From Nocardioides furvisabuli (GTDB taxonomy: Bacteria; Actinomycetota; Actinomycetes; Propionibacteriales; Nocardioidaceae): a stretch of DNA of 64,000 nt. The number at the start of each line of letters is the position of its first letter. The first letter of the stretch is position 1. The notes under the pieces were generated by a model. That model ran no database searches, was not told the DNA's origin, and worked only from the letters and a program-made list of their open reading frames with translations. The stretch lies in NCBI RefSeq assembly GCF_021083185.1, contig NZ_JAIGQB010000002.1, forward strand, positions 496,001 to 560,000, read 5' to 3'. The translations under genes were made by a program, and so were the position numbers. Below, piece by piece: positions 57,611-64,000 of this stretch.

Positions 57611-58387
57611 TCAGCGGGTGCAGAGAACCTCGGGAGTGGCGACGGCGACGGTCGCCGCCGGGGCCGCGGTGGTGGTGGCGTCGAACTTGAGGCGGAAGAC
57701 GCCGTCGAGGTCGAGCGTCTCGTCGGCGACGAGCGTGCCGACGGCCAGCGCGTGGCTGGCGAGGACCTTCCCGTCCGCAGACACGGCGACCAGGCCGGTC
57801 GCGCCCGAGGCGGACTCGTCGGTCAGCGCGTAGGACGCGCGCATCTCGAGGCACTTGCGACCCAGGGTGTACTCCACCGTCGACGGCGTGCCGGCGGTCG
57901 TGGTGGCGAGGCTCTGGCCGTAGAACTCAGCCCCGATGTTGACGCCGATCGGAGCGATGTTGGTCATCGGGCCGGGGGTGCGCGAGGTCAGGGTCTGCCA
58001 GCGGTAGACCTCGACGGGCATGGACGTGCTGATGCCCTTCCTGATGCCCTTGCTGGCGGGCTTGACCACGCGGTACTCGCGCGACCCGGGCGTGGTGGGC
58101 TTGTCCTTGAGGACGTAGGTGCCGTTACGCTTGACCTTCGTGCTCGCGGTGACCTTCCACGACTTCTTGTTGCCCACGCGCTGCTGCAGGACGACCTTCT
58201 GGCCGGCGGCCTTGGGGGTCACCCGGCCGCGGACCTTGACCGTGTCCTCCTTGACGATGGCGATCTCGGTGTTCGCCTTGGCCGTGACCTTGTACTTCGC
58301 CGGCGCCGCCTGGGCGGCCGGAGCAGTCAGGGCGAGCGATCCTGCGGTGAGTGCCACGGTGGCGGCGAGTGCGGTGATGCGGTTCAT
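57611..58387 (-). CDS. Secreted protein with Ig-like and NPCBM-like domains
   Basis: 258 residues with a signal peptide (1-27). The N-terminal half (28-130) looks like a bacterial Ig-like fold (VKVRGRVTPKAAGQKVVLQQRV, RNGTYVLKDKPTTPGSREYRV). The C-terminal half resembles an NPCBM/galactose-binding-like domain (LVAVSADGKVLASHALAVG). Extracellular carbohydrate binding is possible. GGGGAA precedes ATG 58387. Confidence 0.72.
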   Translation of the reverse strand: MNRITALAATVALTAGSLALTAPAAQAAPAKYKVTAKANTEIAIVKEDTVKVRGRVTPKAAGQKVVLQQRVGNKKSWKVTASTKVKRNGTYVLKDKPTTPGSREYRVVKPASKGIRKGISTSMPVEVYRWQTLTSRTPGPMTNIAPIGVNIGAEFYGQSLATTTAGTPSTVEYTLGRKCLEMRASYALTDESASGATGLVAVSADGKVLASHALAVGTLVADETLDLDGVFRLKFDATTTAAPAATVAVATPEVLCTR

Positions 58388-58446
58388 GACGTTCCCCGTC
58401 GTGTGGGGCCCTGTGTGCGGGCCGTTCACGTGGGAGACGCGCCGAC

Positions 58447-60186
58447 TCAGGGGAAAGTTGCGACCGGTCCGAGCAGCGCGCCCGCGTGTGCGGGCACCGA
58501 CAGCACCCCGTCGCGTACGACGACTCCCGCCGGCGTCTCGAAGAGCACCTCGCGGTCACCGACCTCCAGCTCGGTCGCGGAGTCGCCGGTGTTGACGACG
58601 ACCAGCACGTCGTCGCGCCGCATCGTGAACAGCCGCCCGTCCACGGTGCACGACACGGCGCCGAACTCGGGGTCGGTGAGCTGGGGCAGCTCGCGCCGCA
58701 GCCGGCCGAGGCGGCGATAGCAGTCGAGGACCACCGCGTGGCGGCCGCCGGCCCGCTCGTCCCAGTCGAGGCGCGAGCGGTGGAAGGTCTCGGGGTCCTG
58801 CGGGTCGAGCACCTCGTCGGGGTCCCACCCCATCTGCTCGAACTCGGCGATCCGGCCGTCCGCCGTCGCCCTGCCGAGCTCGGGCTCGGGGTGGGAGGTG
58901 AAGAAGGCGAAGGGCGAGGACGCCGCCCACTCCTCCCCCATGAAGAGCATCGGGGTGAACGGTCCGGCCAGCGTCAGCAGCGCGGCGCAGACGACCTGGT
59001 CGTCGTCGAGATGCTCGGCCGGACGGTCGCCGCGGGCGCGGTTGCCCACCTGGTCGTGGTTCTGGTTGGCAACGACGAGGCGCCACGTCGGCATGTGCGC
59101 GGTGTCGACCGGCCGGCCGTGGTCGCGGTCGCGGAACGAGGAGAAGGTCCCGTCGTGGAAGAAGCCCTTCTCGCACACCTTGGCCAGCGCCTCGAGCGGC
59201 TCGAAGTCGGCGTAGTAGCCGGTGGTCTCGCCGGTGAGCGCGACGTGGACGGCGTGGTGGAAGTCGTCGCTCCACTGCGCGTCGAGGCCACGCCCACCGG
59301 CCTCGCGCGGGGTGACGAGGGTGGTGTCGTTGAGGTCGGACTCGGCGATGAGCGTCAAGGGCCGGCGCAGGTGCGCGGACAGGGCGGCGGTCTCGATCGC
59401 CATCTGCTCGAGGAGGTGGACCTCGGAGGTGTCGCTGAGCGCGTGCACCGCGTCCAGGCGGAGCGCGTCGACGTGGAAGTCCTCGAACCACATCCGCACG
59501 TTGTCGAGGATGTAGCGCCGCACCTCGGCCGAGCCCTCGCCGTCGAGGTTGACCAGGTCGCCCCACGTGTTGCGCCCGGCCTTGAGGTAGGGCCCGAACA
59601 GCGGGAGGTAGTTGCCCGAGGGGCCGAGGTGGTTGTGCACGACGTCCTGCACGACGCCCAGTCCGCGGGCGTGGCACGCGTCGACGAAGCGGCGGTAGGC
59701 GTCCGGGCCGCCGTAGGGCTCGGCGACCGCGAACCAGGCGACGCCGTCGTAGCCCCAGTTGTGGGTGCCGTTGAAGGCGTTGACCGGCATCACCTCCACC
59801 AGGTCCACACCGAGGTCGACGAGGTGGTCGAGCCGCTCGATCGCGGAGTCGAGGGTGCCGCCGGGGGTGAACGTGCCGACGTGCAGCTCGTAGACCACCG
59901 ACCCGGCGAGCTGACGGCCGGTCCAGGAGCCGTCGGCCCACTCGTGCGCCGTCACGTCGCGCCGCGACAGCCCGTGCACGCCGTCGGGCTGGCGGCGCGA
60001 GCGCGGGTCGGGCCGCGGGTCGGGCTCGTCGTCGAGGAGGTAGCCGTAGTCGAGTGCCCCGTCCGGCACCGGGCCGGTCGGGGTCCACCAGTCGTCGTCA
60101 CCGCGGGTCATCGCGACGACCTCGCCGGCCACCTGCAGGCGGACGCGCTCGGGCCGCGGGGCCCAGACGTCGTACGGACCACGCAT
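58447..60186 (-). CDS. treZ: Malto-oligosyltrehalose trehalohydrolase
   Basis: 579 residues. N-terminal carbohydrate-binding module then GH13 barrel: [11 protein letters not shown] holds the nucleophile Asp, LIAESDLND the acid Glu, and [10 protein letters not shown] the transition-state Asp. It releases trehalose from malto-oligosyl-trehalose. AAGGACTGATCCGC before ATG 60186. Last gene of treX-treY-treZ. Confidence 0.94.
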   Translation of the reverse strand: MRGPYDVWAPRPERVRLQVAGEVVAMTRGDDDWWTPTGPVPDGALDYGYLLDDEPDPRPDPRSRRQPDGVHGLSRRDVTAHEWADGSWTGRQLAGSVVYELHVGTFTPGGTLDSAIERLDHLVDLGVDLVEVMPVNAFNGTHNWGYDGVAWFAVAEPYGGPDAYRRFVDACHARGLGVVQDVVHNHLGPSGNYLPLFGPYLKAGRNTWGDLVNLDGEGSAEVRRYILDNVRMWFEDFHVDALRLDAVHALSDTSEVHLLEQMAIETAALSAHLRRPLTLIAESDLNDTTLVTPREAGGRGLDAQWSDDFHHAVHVALTGETTGYYADFEPLEALAKVCEKGFFHDGTFSSFRDRDHGRPVDTAHMPTWRLVVANQNHDQVGNRARGDRPAEHLDDDQVVCAALLTLAGPFTPMLFMGEEWAASSPFAFFTSHPEPELGRATADGRIAEFEQMGWDPDEVLDPQDPETFHRSRLDWDERAGGRHAVVLDCYRRLGRLRRELPQLTDPEFGAVSCTVDGRLFTMRRDDVLVVVNTGDSATELEVGDREVLFETPAGVVVRDGVLSVPAHAGALLGPVATFP

Positions 60187-60191
60187 GCGGA

Positions 60192-62509
60192 TCAGTCCTT
60201 CCTCACCAGCAGGGCGACGGGGTGCACCGCCAGCAGGTCGGCCAGCCGGCCGTCGGTGTCGAGCCCGGTGAGCACGTCGTGCCACGTCCCGGACGGGAGG
60301 TCGAGCGTCGTGTCGCCCCAGCCGCCGGCGGCCGCGAGGCCGACGGGGAGCCGGGTGACGACCGTGATCGCGCCGCCGCGGTTGTACGCCACCGCGTGGC
60401 CCGCGGCGGAGCCGGTCGCGGCGACCGGGGTGTAGCCGGTGAACAGCTCGGGCCGCTCGCGGCGCAGGGTGAGCGCCGAGCAGGTGACGTGGAGCTTGGC
60501 GGCGGCGTCGTCCTCGGCCGTGCCGGCGAGCACCGCGGCGCGGTGGCCGAAGTCGACCGGGCGGCGGTTGTCGGGGTCGACGAGCGAGGTCTCCCACAGC
60601 TCGCTGCCCTGGTAGACGTCGGGGACACCCGGCATCGTCAGGGCGAGCAGCTTGGCCGCGAGCGAGTTGGCCTGGGCCGGTGCGTCGATGCGGGCCGCGA
60701 GGTCGGTCAGCACCGCACGGACCTCCTCGGAGGCGAAGACCGCGTCGACCGCGGCGTGCACCGCGGCCTCGTACGCCTCGTCGGGCTCGGTCCACGTGGT
60801 GCGGTCGCCGGCCTCGCGCATCGCCTTCTCGGCGTAGCCGTGGAGGCGCTCGGGGAGGTCGGGCAGGTGGTCGGGGGTCTCCCAGGTCCAGACCGCGCCG
60901 AGCACGGCCTGCCACAGCAGCGAGCCGAAGGCGGGGTCGGGGACGGGCGCGAGGCGCAGCAGCTCCTCGAGCGCCTGCTTCCAGTGGCCCGGCTCCTCGG
61001 CCAGCACCGTGATGCGGGCTCGAACGTCCTCGCCGCGCTTGGTGTCGTGGGTCGACAGGGTGGTCATCGAGACCGGCCAGTCGCGCTGGCGGGCGGCCAT
61101 CGCGTCGTGGAACGTCGCGACGTCGACGGAGAAGACCGACGGGTCGGCGCCGACCTCGTTGAGCGAGGTGAGGCGGGACCAGCGGTAGAACGAGCAGTCC
61201 TCCACGCCCTTGGCCATCACCATGCCGGAGGTCTGCTGGAAGCGGCGGGCCGGCTGGCCCCACTCGTCATTCATGACCGGCTCGAGGACGTCGAAGGTCC
61301 CCGCGAGGTCGGGCCGCTCGGCGCGCGCCGCGGCGAAGGCCTCGTCGAGGTGGTGACGGCCCTCGGGGAGGTAGGAGCGGTAGACCGGGAAGCAGGCGAG
61401 CAGCTCCCCGATCGCGTCGGCGACGGCGTCCTCGTCGGCGCTCTCGTCGCGGGCCTCGAGGTAGGTGTCCACCTCGCGGGAGATCCGCAGGACCTCCGAG
61501 TGCAGGATCCCGTCGGCGACGGCGCGCTTGTTGTCGTGGACCATCCGGGCCCAGTCGACGGGGGCGCCGCGGAGGCGGTCCTCGAGCGCCGACAGCGGCG
61601 CCTCGCCGGCGGGGTCGGTGAGCACCCGGTCGACGAGCGCGAGCGCGTCGTAGCCGGTGGTGCCGGCGGTCGCCCACTCCGACGGCAGCTCCTCCCCCGG
61701 CTCGAGGATCTTCTCGACCAGGACGTAGGCGCCACCGGTGAGGGCAGCGAGGTCGTCGAGGTAGCGCTTGGGGTCGCGCAGGCCGTCGGGGTGGTCGACG
61801 CGGAGGCCGTCGACGAGGCCCTCGTCGAACCAGCGCTTGATCTCGACGTGGGTCTCGGCGAAGACCTCGGGGTCCTCGACACGGACGGCGGCGAGGCTGT
61901 TGACCGCGAAGAAACGGCGGTAGTTGAGGTCCTCGTCGGCCGCGCGCCAGTTGACCAGCTCGTAGTGCTGCTCCTCCAGCGTCGTGGTGCCGGGCGCGAG
62001 CGGGAAGCGCTGGTCGTGGTAGCGCACCTCGCCTCCGCCCCTGGCCGAGACCACGACCTTGATCGCGTCCTCGTCGTCGTCACCGATCACGGGGATCACG
62101 ATGCGACCGTCGCCTGCGGCCCAGTCGACGTCGAAGGCGTTGGCGTGCTCGGAGGCACGACCCAGCCGCAGCACGTCCCACCACCAGGGGTCCTCGCTCG
62201 GTGTGGCCACACCGACGTGGTTGGGCACGATGTCGACCAGGATCCCCATGCCGAGGCGGCGCGCCTCGGCGGAGACCGCGGCCAGCCCCTCCTCGCCGCC
62301 CCGTTCGGGGTCGACGTGGTCGAAGGCGACCACGTCGTAGCCGTGCGTGCTGCCCGGCTCCGACGCCAGCAGCGGCGAGAGGTAGACCCAGTCCACGCCG
62401 AGGTCGTGGAGGTAGGGCAGCACCCGCGCCGCGGCGTACAGGTCGAAGTCGGGGCTGACCTGGAGCCGGTAGGTGCTGTGGGGCGTACGCGTCTCGCTGG
62501 CCGGATCGG

Positions 62510-62513
<4 letters not shown>
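60192..62513 (-). CDS. treY: Malto-oligosyltrehalose synthase
   Basis: 773 residues, GH13 family. [46 protein letters not shown], and [13 protein letters not shown] (nucleophile Asp) are typical. It converts the reducing end of malto-oligosaccharides to a trehalosyl unit. The GTG start overlaps treX by four bases; treZ follows six bases after its stop. Confidence 0.94.

Positions 62514-64000
<1,487 letters not shown>

Overview
The window looks like chromosomal DNA of a high-GC actinobacterium, most likely Nocardioides or a close relative in the Nocardioidaceae (inference). Reasons: GC-rich third codon positions throughout, many GTG starts, a CysO-CysM-Mec sulfur-carrier cysteine pathway, the clpS / DUF2017 / murI / Rv1339-like / rph / rdgB neighbourhood known from mycobacteria and streptomycetes, and the prfB-ftsE-ftsX-smpB-ssrA block. 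I see no phage, IS element, CRISPR array or rRNA. Most of it is conserved housekeeping DNA with some accessory pieces.

Layout. 1-5.9 kb: small GPGG membrane protein, acyltransferase, flavin monooxygenase, GroES-like protein, DUF3618 protein, and a four-gene cobalt/nickel ECF transporter (cbiM, PDGLE/cbiN-like, cbiQ, cbiO) whose upstream region carries a near-perfect Nur-type nickel box; a Bcp peroxiredoxin diverges from it. 5.9-19.8 kb: an unusual tRNA with anticodon UAG, a bile-acid-symporter family protein, rdgB, rph, a two-component system, an Rv1339-like metallohydrolase, murI, a phosphodiesterase and DUF3152 pair, the mec-cysO-cysM operon, an MFS/TetR pair with a 26-bp palindrome, and clpS-DUF2017-(NUDIX-DUF429 fusion). 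19.8-28.9 kb: pncB and pncA, an amino-acid ABC transporter, a lipoprotein, the lysG/lysE pair, an ASCH-like/HhH protein and a DUF2975-XRE pair. 29.2-41.2 kb: hppD with its divergent Lrp regulator, IclR, a DEAD helicase, DUF3039, YqgE, a DUF3048 lipoprotein, an NlpC/P60 hydrolase behind a c-di-AMP riboswitch, fabG, a PAP2 protein, a HIT protein and a UvrA-like ATPase. 41.3-49.5 kb: accessory block with a secreted protein, a BtuF-like protein without signal peptide, a GH6 hydrolase, GNAT, a HEAT-repeat/GT4 glycosyltransferase fusion, a GT1 glycosyltransferase and a DJ-1 family protein. 49.6-57.5 kb: ssrA, CorC-type protein, amidohydrolase, smpB, M23 peptidase, ftsX, ftsE, prfB (cell division and ribosome rescue). 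57.6-64 kb: secreted Ig-like protein and the trehalose operon treX-treY-treZ (treX cut by the window end).

Regulation. Fourteen genes carry a TANNNT -10 box 6-8 bases before an ATG/GTG and no Shine-Dalgarno sequence, the signature of leaderless transcription in actinobacteria. In two places the -10 box is made from the TAG stop codon of the gene before. Best leads for new biology: the CysO C-terminal extension beyond Gly-Gly, the class I tRNA with a Leu-type UAG anticodon, the NUDIX-DUF429 and HEAT-GT4 fusions, the Nur-like box, and a repeated inverted element near hppD.
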